Part shown: positions 1 through 7,017 of the stretch, piece after piece
How the letters are laid out: the number at the start of each line of letters is the position of its first letter
How positions within the stretch are numbered: the stretch's first letter is position 1
Assembly (NCBI GenBank): GCA_002317215.1
Contig: DCJD01000001.1
Location: 11,455-21,916 of the forward strand
DNA: 10,462 nucleotides
Origin: Caryophanales bacterium UBA1709
GTDB taxonomy: Bacteria; Bacillota_I; Bacilli_A; RFN20; UBA1709
Reading direction: 5' to 3'
Translations under genes and position numbers: made by a program
Notes under the pieces: generated by a model
Database searches by the model: none
The model's input: the letters and a program-made list of their open reading frames with translations, nothing else
What the model was told of the DNA's origin: nothing

Positions 1-315
1 AGAAGAATAGTTGAGATTAATAGCAGTGTTTATAACGAAAGAGAAAGAGGCAAAAGAATTGCCATGAATACTCCAATTCAAGGAACTGCTGCAGATATTA
101 TGAAGATGCAAATGATTAAAGTATATGAATCTTTAAAATCTTCATCATTAGATGCTTCTATTTTATTGCAGGTTCACGATGAAATTGTTTTAGAAATTAA
201 AGATGAAGATTTAGATAAGACAATTCAATTAGTTAAAGAAAAAATGGAAGAATTTGATTTAATTGATGTCCCATTAATAATTGATTATCACTATGGAAAG
301 AATTGGATGGAATAG
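1..315 (+). CDS. polA: DNA polymerase I, C-terminal end (5' part outside window)
   Basis: This is the last 104 codons of a family A DNA polymerase. It is open from base 1 with no start codon, so the gene begins upstream. The fragment is the end of the palm/fingers polymerase domain. It shows the family signature RRIVEINSS...ERERGKRIAMNTPIQGTAAD, here split by a few residues, followed by polymerase motif C, VHDE, at visible residues 58-61 (nt 172-183). The Asp of motif C is one of the catalytic metal-binding residues. The O-helix and any 5'-nuclease or 3'-5' exonuclease domains would lie upstream and cannot be assessed. In the cell Pol I fills repair gaps and replaces RNA primers. It ends with TAG only 2 nt before the mutM start, so the two are probably translated from one message. 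The polA-mutM order is the conserved Firmicute arrangement and fits a shared base-excision repair role. Confidence 0.97.
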   Translation, partial: RRIVEINSSVYNERERGKRIAMNTPIQGTAADIMKMQMIKVYESLKSSSLDASILLQVHDEIVLEIKDEDLDKTIQLVKEKMEEFDLIDVPLIIDYHYGKNWME

Positions 316-317
316 GT

Positions 318-1694
318 ATGCCAGAATTAGCTGAAGTTGAAACAGTTAGAGAAGTTTTGATTAACTGGTGTAAAGGTAAAACCATTAAAAGTATTGAATG
401 CTTTTACCCTTTAATATTAGAAAATTGTACTATTGATGATTTAGAAAAAACATTAATAGGTAAGAAGATTGATGATATTAGAAGACATGGAAAACATTTA
501 ATTTTTGATATTGGAGAATATTGTTTATTAAGTCATTTAAGAATGGAAGGAAAATACTTTTTATTTAATGATGATGCTTATAAATCAAAACACAATCATT
601 TAGCTATTCATTTAGATAACAATACTGTTTTATGTTATAACGATACTAGAAAATTTGGTCGCTTTAATTTAATTAAGAAAACAGATTTATATACCAATTC
701 AATAATAAGTGAGTTAGGAAAAGAACCTTTTGATACTTCTTATATGGAATTATATGAAAAAGCAAAGAATTATTCAGGCACTATTAAAGAGTTTCTGCTA
801 GATCAACATATTATGGCTGGTCTTGGAAACATATATGCAGATGAAGTTTGTTTTGCCTCTAGATTAGTCCCATTTGTAAAAGCAAAAACATTATCAATAG
901 ATGATTGCCAAAATATTGTTAATTCTTCAATTGATGTTTTAAATAAAGCCATTAAAGCTGGTGGAAGTAGTGTTCATAGTTTTAGCAGTGGAAATGGTGT
1001 TGATGGAAGATTCCAAAATGAATTGAATGTTTATGGAAGAGAAAATCAAAAATGTAAAGTTTGTGGAAATATTCTAACTAAAACATTAATAGCTACGAGA
1101 TCAACTATTTATTGTCCAAATTGTCAAGTTATACATGCAAAAACTCCTAGAATTATAGGGATTACTGGGTTAATAGCAAGTGGGAAAAGTACCATTCTTG
1201 CAATCCTTAAAAAATATGACTATAAGATTCTAGATTGCGACATGATTGCTAATCAAGCGTATCTAGATGATGAAATAATTAAAAAACTAATAAGCGTATT
1301 TAAAACAAGCGATAAATTAATTATTCGAGATATTGTTATTAGAGATGCTAATAAATTAAAAGAACTAGAATCAATCATTCATCCATATGTTATTAATAAA
1401 ATAAAAAATCAAATTAAAGATGGTAATAAATATTCAATTGAAGCCAGTCAATTATTTGAATCAAAGCTTCATAAGATATGTGATTATACAATAATGGTTG
1501 TTTGCGATGAAAGAATTAGACAAAAAAGATTAAGAGATAGAAATCCAAATGATTATTATAAGTATAAAAATCTTAATAATAATTTAACTGATGGATATAA
1601 AAAAGTAAAACTTGCTAATTATGCTATCAATACTACTTATGGTAAAGATAGTATTGAAGAGCAAATTAAAAATATGTTTAATAATTTTCTATAA
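318..1694 (+). CDS. mutM-coaE: Bifunctional fusion: formamidopyrimidine-DNA glycosylase (MutM/Fpg) + dephospho-CoA kinase (CoaE)
   Basis: A single 458-residue ORF. Residues 1-270 are a complete Fpg: the N-terminal MPE gives the catalytic Pro2 and Glu3, Lys59 (RRHGK) is the beta-hairpin lysine, MAGLGNIYADE at 166-176 is the H2TH region, and a C-terminal zinc finger uses Cys246/249/266/269 with finger Arg261. Fpg removes 8-oxoguanine and ring-opened purines and nicks the abasic site. Residues from about 279 to 458 look like CoaE, which phosphorylates dephospho-CoA in the last step of coenzyme A synthesis. They show a P-loop GLIASGKS (284-291), LDCD (305-308) at the place of the usual DAD, IIHP (353-356), and an Arg-rich RQKRLRDR stretch at 401-408. 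The kinase half is diverged and slightly short (about 180 residues), so its activity is less certain. Only about eight residues link the halves. I chose ATG 318 because Pro must be residue 2; a TTG at 303 in frame would bury it. Elsewhere mutM and coaE are usually neighbouring separate genes. Confidence 0.92.
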   Translation: MPELAEVETVREVLINWCKGKTIKSIECFYPLILENCTIDDLEKTLIGKKIDDIRRHGKHLIFDIGEYCLLSHLRMEGKYFLFNDDAYKSKHNHLAIHLDNNTVLCYNDTRKFGRFNLIKKTDLYTNSIISELGKEPFDTSYMELYEKAKNYSGTIKEFLLDQHIMAGLGNIYADEVCFASRLVPFVKAKTLSIDDCQNIVNSSIDVLNKAIKAGGSSVHSFSSGNGVDGRFQNELNVYGRENQKCKVCGNILTKTLIATRSTIYCPNCQVIHAKTPRIIGITGLIASGKSTILAILKKYDYKILDCDMIANQAYLDDEIIKKLISVFKTSDKLIIRDIVIRDANKLKELESIIHPYVINKIKNQIKDGNKYSIEASQLFESKLHKICDYTIMVVCDERIRQKRLRDRNPNDYYKYKNLNNNLTDGYKKVKLANYAINTTYGKDSIEEQIKNMFNNFL

Positions 1695-1715
1695 TTATTT
1701 TATGTATAAAATAAT
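1694..1715. repeat. Perfect AT-only inverted repeat in the mutM-coaE/dnaB gap
   Basis: The arms ATTATTTTAT (1694-1703) and ATAAAATAAT (1706-1715) are exact reverse complements with a 2-nt centre GT. The repeat begins on the last base of the mutM-coaE stop codon and lies just upstream of the extended -10 element, over the expected -35 position. It could be an operator, a weak RNA hairpin at the end of the upstream message, or chance in AT-rich sequence. No T-run follows it directly, so it is not a standard terminator. Confidence 0.45.
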
Positions 1716-1718
1716 AAT

Positions 1719-1726
1719 GATATAAT
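1719..1726 (+). promoter_or_regulatory. Extended -10 promoter for the dnaB-dnaI-pfkA-arc run
   Basis: TG (1718-1719) + A + TATAAT (1721-1726) is a full match to an extended -10 element of the housekeeping sigma factor. The -35 position 17 bp upstream (about 1698-1703, TTTTAT) is poor, as is common for extended -10 promoters. Transcription would begin near 1732-1733, leaving a leader of only about 15 nt before the dnaB ATG. The GAAGGA at 1727-1732 would then be largely left out of the transcript, so it cannot serve as ribosome binding site for messages made here. It could serve only in read-through transcripts, and there it is rather far (15 nt) from the ATG. Confidence 0.55.
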
Positions 1727-1747
1727 GAAGGACAAATTGAATTAATT

Positions 1748-2977
1748 ATGAGTAAGATTGTTATTGAAGAAAATCATGAGTATGTAATATGTACTGAATC
1801 TATCATTTCAAGCTATGATAGAAAAATTTTAACACGTTTATATCAACCTTTAATTGGTTCGATTGCTTTTGCATTATATGAAACTTTTCTAAGTGAATTT
1901 GAATTTGATAAAACTGTTACAAGTTTAAAAAGACCATTTAAATCATTAACTAAAATCATGAATGTTGGCATTGATGATTTTAGACTGGCTTTATCAAAAC
2001 TAGAAGGTACTGGATTAATTAAATCATTATTTAATAAAAAGGAAAATTATTTCTTAATTGAATTGTTTTCTCCAAACACACCTTCATCATTCTTTGATTC
2101 ACCACTTCTTGATTCTAAATTACATAAGCAACTTGGAAATGATGAATATCAAAGAACAAAGCAATATTTTAGCTTTGCTATTATTTCAAAAACTGATTTT
2201 GAAGATGTTTCTAATTCATATAATGATGTATATGATTTTGATATTAATGCAATATTTAACGGATCAACTAATCAAGTTTCTAAGAAAAGAGGATCTGTTA
2301 GATTATCTTTTGATCAAGAAGCATTTGATTTAAGAATTAAAGAATTGCAAATATCTAAGTCTCATATTAGCAAAGATGATTTAGAAAATATTATTATGTA
2401 TGCTAATTGCTATAATATCGCTTCTGTTGATATGGCAGATATTGTTGCTAGATCATTAAATAGTGAAGGACATATTGATATTATGATGCTTAAGAAATTG
2501 TCTGAATCTAAGATGAACGGGAATGTTAATGTTAAAACTATTAGTACAATTAAGAATACTGGCAATATGAAATTGGATGAATTAATCACATATTATAATA
2601 TGACTAATTCTAAACAATTCTTGTTAAGCAAGAATAATGGTAGTCCGATATTACCATCCCAATTAACATTAATTGAATCTCTACGTAATATTTATAAATT
2701 TAGTGATGGAATTATCAATTGTTTGTTAGATTATGTGTTGAATAAGAATGATGGAAAAATAAGTAATGCATATGTTGAAACCATTGCATCTTCTATGAAA
2801 AGAGGGAATGTCAGCGATACATATAATGCGTACGAATATTTATATAAGACAAAAGCTAAACAAAGTAAACAAGAAGAAAAAGATACAAATAGTAATCAAG
2901 TAAGTGATAAAGACATAGAAGAAAGTTTAAGAAAACTAGAAGAATTTAGAAGGAAAAGAGAAAATGGAGAAAATTAG
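1748..2977 (+). CDS. dnaB: Replication initiation and membrane attachment protein DnaB (Firmicute type, helicase loader)
   Basis: A 409-residue protein of the Bacillus DnaB family; it is not the replicative helicase that bears this name in E. coli. With DnaD and DnaI it loads the ring helicase at the origin and at restart sites. The N-terminal winged-helix region carries the family hallmark LYQPLIG at residues 31-37, followed by a helix with FALYETF. The C-terminal DnaB_2/DnaD-like domain lies at about 300-370 (SLRNIYKFSDGIINCLLDYV, then AYVETIASSMKRG). The tail from about 370 is highly charged and low in complexity. It is somewhat shorter than the roughly 470 residues of the B. subtilis protein. 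The start at 1748 fits the family N-terminus. The usual neighbour nrdR between coaE and dnaB is missing here. The 3' end overlaps dnaI by 14 nt, as expected for partners made together. Confidence 0.9.
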   Translation: MSKIVIEENHEYVICTESIISSYDRKILTRLYQPLIGSIAFALYETFLSEFEFDKTVTSLKRPFKSLTKIMNVGIDDFRLALSKLEGTGLIKSLFNKKENYFLIELFSPNTPSSFFDSPLLDSKLHKQLGNDEYQRTKQYFSFAIISKTDFEDVSNSYNDVYDFDINAIFNGSTNQVSKKRGSVRLSFDQEAFDLRIKELQISKSHISKDDLENIIMYANCYNIASVDMADIVARSLNSEGHIDIMMLKKLSESKMNGNVNVKTISTIKNTGNMKLDELITYYNMTNSKQFLLSKNNGSPILPSQLTLIESLRNIYKFSDGIINCLLDYVLNKNDGKISNAYVETIASSMKRGNVSDTYNAYEYLYKTKAKQSKQEEKDTNSNQVSDKDIEESLRKLEEFRRKRENGEN

Positions 2978-3857
2978 TGATAAGTTGAAAGATTTTAAAG
3001 ATATTCCAACTACTAAAGAATTGGAGAGCTATAAATCTAATTGCATTGATGAATTATACTCATCAGCTTATATTAGGAATTTTTTAGAAACCAATAAACT
3101 TGATTCTTCTTTTGTTTCTAAACACTTAGTTGAACTTTTGGATATGGCAAAATCAGCTAAACCATGTGAGAAATGTCCTGGATATTTAAAATGCCCTAAT
3201 GTCCCTAAAGGTTTAGTACAGATTTTTAATTTAAAAAATAATAGCGTTGAATATGCAATCTGTAAAAAACTAAAGGAGATTAATCCTATTAAAAATAGTT
3301 ATGTAATAATGGATTTTCCAGAAGAGTGGCTTTATAACAACCTTGAAAAATTATTTACTAATGTTTATGTTAAAAGTATTATCCCAACCATTTCAAATCT
3401 AATTATGAATAATTCAAATAAGGGATTATATTTATATGGACCAAGTGGATGTGGGAAAAGTTTTATTGCTGCAACTATCTCAAATGAATATATTAAAACA
3501 ACAGCAAAAAAAGTAATTTTTGCTAATTTTAGAAATTTACTAGAAAGTATCAAATTAGGTTTTGATGATGACTCTTATTCTTCATCTTTAAATGAGTTAA
3601 AAGAGATTGATATGTTAGTCTTAGATGATCTTGGCACGGAAAAGGTTAGCGAATGGTCAACATTCCAAATATTATTTGATATTTTGCAATATCGTTTAAG
3701 AAATAAAAAATTAACTGTTATTACTAGCTTATATTCTATTGATGAATTAACTAGATTGTATGGTGGCAATAATCCAAAAACATCAAGACTAATTGAAATG
3801 ATAAAAATGCTTTGTGATATTAAAGCAATAGAAGGAATTAATTATAATTCATTATAG
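2964..3857 (+). CDS. dnaI: Primosomal protein DnaI, AAA+ helicase loader
   Basis: A 297-residue AAA+ ATPase that loads the replicative helicase onto DNA. The N-terminal part has the Cys cluster expected for the DnaI zinc-binding domain: CEKC (68-71), Cys77 and Cys100, with the typical KGLVQIFNL stretch between. The C-terminal ATPase domain shows Walker A GPSGCGKS (159-166), Walker B LVLDDLG (218-224), a sensor-1-like VITS (252-255) and a likely arginine finger in SRLIEMI (Arg275). The length is close to the family norm of about 310. The ATG at 2964 lies inside the end of dnaB (14-nt overlap) and is preceded by a good Shine-Dalgarno GAAGGA (2949-2954) at 9 nt. The dnaB-dnaI pairing is specific to Firmicutes and related lineages, and supports the identity of both. 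Confidence 0.94.
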   Translation: MEKISDKLKDFKDIPTTKELESYKSNCIDELYSSAYIRNFLETNKLDSSFVSKHLVELLDMAKSAKPCEKCPGYLKCPNVPKGLVQIFNLKNNSVEYAICKKLKEINPIKNSYVIMDFPEEWLYNNLEKLFTNVYVKSIIPTISNLIMNNSNKGLYLYGPSGCGKSFIAATISNEYIKTTAKKVIFANFRNLLESIKLGFDDDSYSSSLNELKEIDMLVLDDLGTEKVSEWSTFQILFDILQYRLRNKKLTVITSLYSIDELTRLYGGNNPKTSRLIEMIKMLCDIKAIEGINYNSL

Positions 3858-3860
3858 TAT

Positions 3861-4853
3861 ATGAAAAGAATCGCAATAATGACAAGCGGTGGGGATGCAC
3901 CTGGAATGAATGCTTGTATTTATAGTATTTATCAAATAGCTCTTAAAAAAGGCTATGAGGTATTTTGTATTAAAGACGCTTTTAAAGGGTTGGTTGAAAA
4001 TAATATATTTCAGCTAAATAAAACAAAAGAAGATAAATTATATTTAAAACAATTATCAATTCAAGGTGGAACATTTTTAGGAAGCGTTCGTTTTAAAGAA
4101 TTTGAACAAGAAGAATATCAAAGAAAAGCAATTAATAATTTAAAAGAATTAAATATTAATAATTTAATTGTATTAGGTGGTAATGGAAGCTTTAAAGGCG
4201 CTTTTGAATTATCTAAATATGGTATAAATGTACAAGGGATACCAGTTACCATTGATAATGATTTGTTCTATACTCAATATTCCATTGGTTTTATGAGTGC
4301 AGTTAATACTGTTATAGATTGTTCAAATAAAATTAAAGATACAATGAATAGTCATCATCGTATGGCTCTTGTTGAAACAATGGGTAATAAATGTGGGGAA
4401 CTTCCTCTATTTGCAGGAGTAATTGGTCATTTTGATTGCATTTATATTCCAGAGATTTATTCTTCTTATTCAACTTTAGTTACTACTTTAAATAATAAGA
4501 TTAGTAATAAAGAAGAGATTCGTATAGTGTTAGTAAGCGAGGCAATTTGCCATGTAGAAGAACTAAAAGATAAATTAGAAAAAGATATTAAAAAAGAAAT
4601 TAGATGTGTTAATTTAGGCCATATTCAAAGAGGCGGTAATCCTTGCGAATTTGATATTAATATTGCTAAATGTTTTGCTAAACAAGCAATGTTTAATATC
4701 GAGTGTGGAATATACAATAAGGCAATCGGTATTGAAGATGGAGAAATACTATCATTGCCTCTTGATGAAGTTGATACTTATAAATCACATAATGGCAATT
4801 CAACGTATGAGCATTTTATTAAGTTAGCCAAAGAAATTAATGGAGTTAAGTAA
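3861..4853 (+). CDS. pfkA: 6-phosphofructokinase with altered nucleotide and effector sites
   Basis: A 330-residue group A phosphofructokinase (fructose-6-phosphate to fructose-1,6-bisphosphate, the committed glycolytic step). Family motifs are clear: SGGDAPGMN (9-17), GGTFLGSVRF (69-78), TIDND (130-134) with the catalytic Asp132, Arg167, Arg248, and GHIQRGG (253-259). Several key positions differ from the E. coli enzyme, whose numbering is given without Met. The Mg-ATP residue Asp103 is Asn108 (GGNGS). Position 124, Gly in ATP enzymes and Lys in pyrophosphate enzymes, is Val129. Arg171 is Asn176, and the effector arginines 21, 25 and 154 are Tyr21, Gln25 and Lys159. Position 104 is Gly, which argues for ATP over pyrophosphate. 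It may be a poorly regulated or weakened enzyme, or a second paralogue. It starts 3 nt after the dnaI stop without a well-placed Shine-Dalgarno, so translation is probably coupled to dnaI. Confidence 0.9.
   Translation: MKRIAIMTSGGDAPGMNACIYSIYQIALKKGYEVFCIKDAFKGLVENNIFQLNKTKEDKLYLKQLSIQGGTFLGSVRFKEFEQEEYQRKAINNLKELNINNLIVLGGNGSFKGAFELSKYGINVQGIPVTIDNDLFYTQYSIGFMSAVNTVIDCSNKIKDTMNSHHRMALVETMGNKCGELPLFAGVIGHFDCIYIPEIYSSYSTLVTTLNNKISNKEEIRIVLVSEAICHVEELKDKLEKDIKKEIRCVNLGHIQRGGNPCEFDINIAKCFAKQAMFNIECGIYNKAIGIEDGEILSLPLDEVDTYKSHNGNSTYEHFIKLAKEINGVK
4842..4845 (+). promoter_or_regulatory. Ribosome binding site that fixes the arcA start
   Basis: GGAG lies 9 nt before the ATG at 4855. An in-frame ATG at 4840 overlaps this site and would add five residues (MELSK) with no ribosome binding site of its own. 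The family N-terminus (NSEIG-LKTVLL) begins a few residues after 4855, so 4855 is preferred. Confidence 0.6.
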
Positions 4854-4854
4854 G

Positions 4855-6030
4855 ATGAATAGCATCAATGTTAATTCAGAAATAGGAAAACTTAAAACTG
4901 TTCTTTTATATGAACCAGGTGATGAAATTAATAATTTAACTCCAAATACTTTGGATGAGTTACTATTTGATGACATTCCATGGCTTCCAATTGCTAAAAA
5001 AGAGCATAATGCTTTTGCAAAAGCCTTTAAGGATAATAATGTTGAGGTTTTATATTTAAATAAATTAGTTGAAGAAGTTTTAGAATCTTCAACTACTATT
5101 AAAGAACAATTTATTGATGATTTTATTAAGCTTTCAGATATTAAAGATAATAAGATTAAAGCGAGTGTGAAAAATTATTTACTTAAATATAAAAATGATG
5201 GATTAGTTAGAAAAATGATTAGTGGAATTAAATATAAAGATTTAGATTTAGATAATAAAAACATCTTTATAACAAATCCAATGCCAAATCTATATTTTCA
5301 AAGAGATCCATTCAGTAGTATTGGAAATGGAGTATGTATTAATAAGATGCATTTTAAAGCTCGCCAAAGAGAAACACTATTTGCAACTTATTTATTCAAA
5401 TATCATCCAAGATTCAACTCAACACCTATTTATTATGATTCTAGTGATAACTATGATATCGAAGGTGGAGATATATGTGTCTTAGACAATAAATCCATAT
5501 TAATTGGACATAGCCAAAGAACAAGTCTAGAAGGAATCAAAACCTTAGCTAAAAGATTATTTAATAATACTAATTATGAACAAGTTTTAATTTTCTCAAT
5601 TCCTTCCAAAAGAACTTTTATGCATTTAGATACAGTATTTTCTCAAGTTGATTATGATAAGTTTACTGTTCATAAAGGGTGCTGTGATTTAATTAAAGTT
5701 TCTAAAATTATTAAAAGTAAACCAGAGAAGATTACTAAAGTTAAAGGGAATATAGAACAAGTATTAAGTGATATATTAAAGAAAAAGATAAAATTAATTA
5801 ATTGTGGCGGAGAAGATAATATTAATAGTGAAAGAGAACAATGGAGTGATGGATCTAATTGTATATCTATCGCCCCAGGCGTTGTTATATGCTACGAAAG
5901 AAATGAGATAACAAATAAGATTCTAAAAGATAATGGAATTAAAGTTATAACAATACCTTCTAGCGAATTATCAAGGGGAAGAGGCGGACCAAGATGTATG
6001 GCAATGCCTTTATATAGAGAGGATTTATAA
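4855..6030 (+). CDS. arcA: Arginine deiminase
   Basis: A 391-residue guanidino-group-modifying enzyme that hydrolyses arginine to citrulline and ammonia in the cytoplasm, the first step of the arginine deiminase pathway. All family motifs are present in order: NSEIGKLKTVLLYEPG near the N-terminus, FQRDPF (148-153), EGGD (203-206), HLDTVF (257-262), and the C-terminal GRGGPRCMAMPL with the nucleophile Cys381. The Glu, His, Asp and Cys of the catalytic set are therefore intact, and the length is close to the usual 405-410. It starts 1 nt after the pfkA stop, with the Shine-Dalgarno lying inside pfkA. It is followed after 1 nt by arcB. The complete arcA-arcB-arcC set shows a catabolic, ATP-yielding route rather than arginine synthesis. 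Ammonia release may also buffer acid. Confidence 0.96.
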   Translation: MNSINVNSEIGKLKTVLLYEPGDEINNLTPNTLDELLFDDIPWLPIAKKEHNAFAKAFKDNNVEVLYLNKLVEEVLESSTTIKEQFIDDFIKLSDIKDNKIKASVKNYLLKYKNDGLVRKMISGIKYKDLDLDNKNIFITNPMPNLYFQRDPFSSIGNGVCINKMHFKARQRETLFATYLFKYHPRFNSTPIYYDSSDNYDIEGGDICVLDNKSILIGHSQRTSLEGIKTLAKRLFNNTNYEQVLIFSIPSKRTFMHLDTVFSQVDYDKFTVHKGCCDLIKVSKIIKSKPEKITKVKGNIEQVLSDILKKKIKLINCGGEDNINSEREQWSDGSNCISIAPGVVICYERNEITNKILKDNGIKVITIPSSELSRGRGGPRCMAMPLYREDL

Positions 6031-6031
6031 T

Positions 6032-7015
6032 ATGAATTTAAAGAATAGAAATTTTCTAAAATTATTAGATTATAGTCAAGAAGAGATACTATATTTAATT
6101 GATTTAGCTGAAAAATTAAAAGAAGAGAAAAAACAAGGCATTTTAAGAGACGATTTAAAAGGAAAAAATGTTGTTTTATTATTTGCAAAAGATTCAACTA
6201 GAACCAGATGTGCTTTTGAAGTTGCTTGCCAAGATTTAGGGGCTAGTACAACTTATATTGGAGCTAGTGGTTCTCAAATGGGAAAAAAGGAATCTATCAA
6301 AGATACTGCTAGAGTGTTAGGAAGAATGTTTGATGGAATAGAATATCGTGGATTTGAACAAAGTATTGTTGAAGAATTAGCAAAGTATTCTTCTGTTCCA
6401 ACATGGAATGGATTAACTAATGAATTTCATCCTACACAAATGCTTGCTGATTTTATGACTATTAAGGAAAAACTTGGTTATATTAAAGGCGTTAAAATGG
6501 CTTATCTCGGCGATGCTAGATATAATATGGGAAATTCATATTTGGTAACTAGTGCTAAACTTGGAGTAGATCTTAGAATTATAGCTCCAAAATCTTTATG
6601 GCCTAGCCAAGAATTAATTGATACTTGCAAAGAGATTGCTAAAACTAGCGGTGCTAAAATAACTTTAACTGAAGATTTAAAATATGTTGAAGGAGTTAAT
6701 GTTGTTAGCACTGATGTTTGGGTATCAATGGGAGAAGATAGCAGTGTTTGGGAAGAACGAATCAATCTACTTAAAAAATATCAAGTTAATAAAGAATTAA
6801 TGGCAAAAGCTGATAAAGATGCTATTTTCATTCATTGTTTACCTTCTTTCCATAATTTAGAAACTACAATAGGCAAAGAAGTTTATGATAAATTTGGATT
6901 AAATGGACTTGAAGTTACTGATGATGTATTTGAAAGTGATAAGTCTGTTGTTTTTGATGAAGCTGAAAATAGATTGCACACTATTAAAGCTGTTATATTA
7001 GCTACACTTGGATAA
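6032..7015 (+). CDS. arcB: Ornithine carbamoyltransferase, catabolic
   Basis: A 327-residue transcarbamylase. It carries the carbamoyl-phosphate motif STRTR (55-59) in the context KDSTRTRCAFEVA, HPTQ (133-136), DVWVSMGE (228-235) for ornithine binding and the HCLP loop (268-271) followed by SFH. The C-terminal VFDEAENRLHTIKAVI is typical of catabolic enzymes. With ArcA and ArcC next to it, the reaction should run from citrulline and phosphate to ornithine and carbamoyl phosphate. Enzymes of this family can run either way, so the direction is inferred from context. A strong Shine-Dalgarno, AGAGAGGA (6016-6023), lies in the end of arcA 8 nt before the ATG. The arcC start follows after 2 nt. Confidence 0.95.
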   Translation: MNLKNRNFLKLLDYSQEEILYLIDLAEKLKEEKKQGILRDDLKGKNVVLLFAKDSTRTRCAFEVACQDLGASTTYIGASGSQMGKKESIKDTARVLGRMFDGIEYRGFEQSIVEELAKYSSVPTWNGLTNEFHPTQMLADFMTIKEKLGYIKGVKMAYLGDARYNMGNSYLVTSAKLGVDLRIIAPKSLWPSQELIDTCKEIAKTSGAKITLTEDLKYVEGVNVVSTDVWVSMGEDSSVWEERINLLKKYQVNKELMAKADKDAIFIHCLPSFHNLETTIGKEVYDKFGLNGLEVTDDVFESDKSVVFDEAENRLHTIKAVILATLG

Positions 7016-7017
7016 TT

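Noticed and set aside
303..317. TTG at 303 as the start of mutM
   Set aside because: It would overlap the polA end and add five residues before MPE. Fpg needs Pro directly after the removed Met as its nucleophile, so ATG 318 is the start.
1125..1160. Frameshift or assembly error joining separate mutM and coaE genes
   Set aside because: Both halves are in the same frame without disruption. The only ATG near the junction (1135) is in another frame and hits TAG at 1156, so no hidden separate coaE start is seen.
2058..2333. 91-codon ORF inside dnaB in another frame
   Set aside because: Leu/Ile-rich low-complexity translation of AT-rich DNA, fully inside the well-supported dnaB frame and with no recognisable domain.
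3365..3769. Two minus-strand ORFs opposite dnaI
   Set aside because: They lie entirely opposite the conserved AAA+ domain and their translations show no motif; they are shadows of the real gene.
4840..4854. ATG at 4840 as the arcA start
   Set aside because: It has no ribosome binding site and overlaps the GGAG that serves ATG 4855. The family N-terminus fits 4855.
5892..6197. Minus-strand ORF across the arcA/arcB junction, and similar ones at 6502-6765 and 8514-8705
   Set aside because: All are opposite strongly supported coding sequence, hydrophobic from AT-rich reverse translation, and without ribosome binding sites that stand out.
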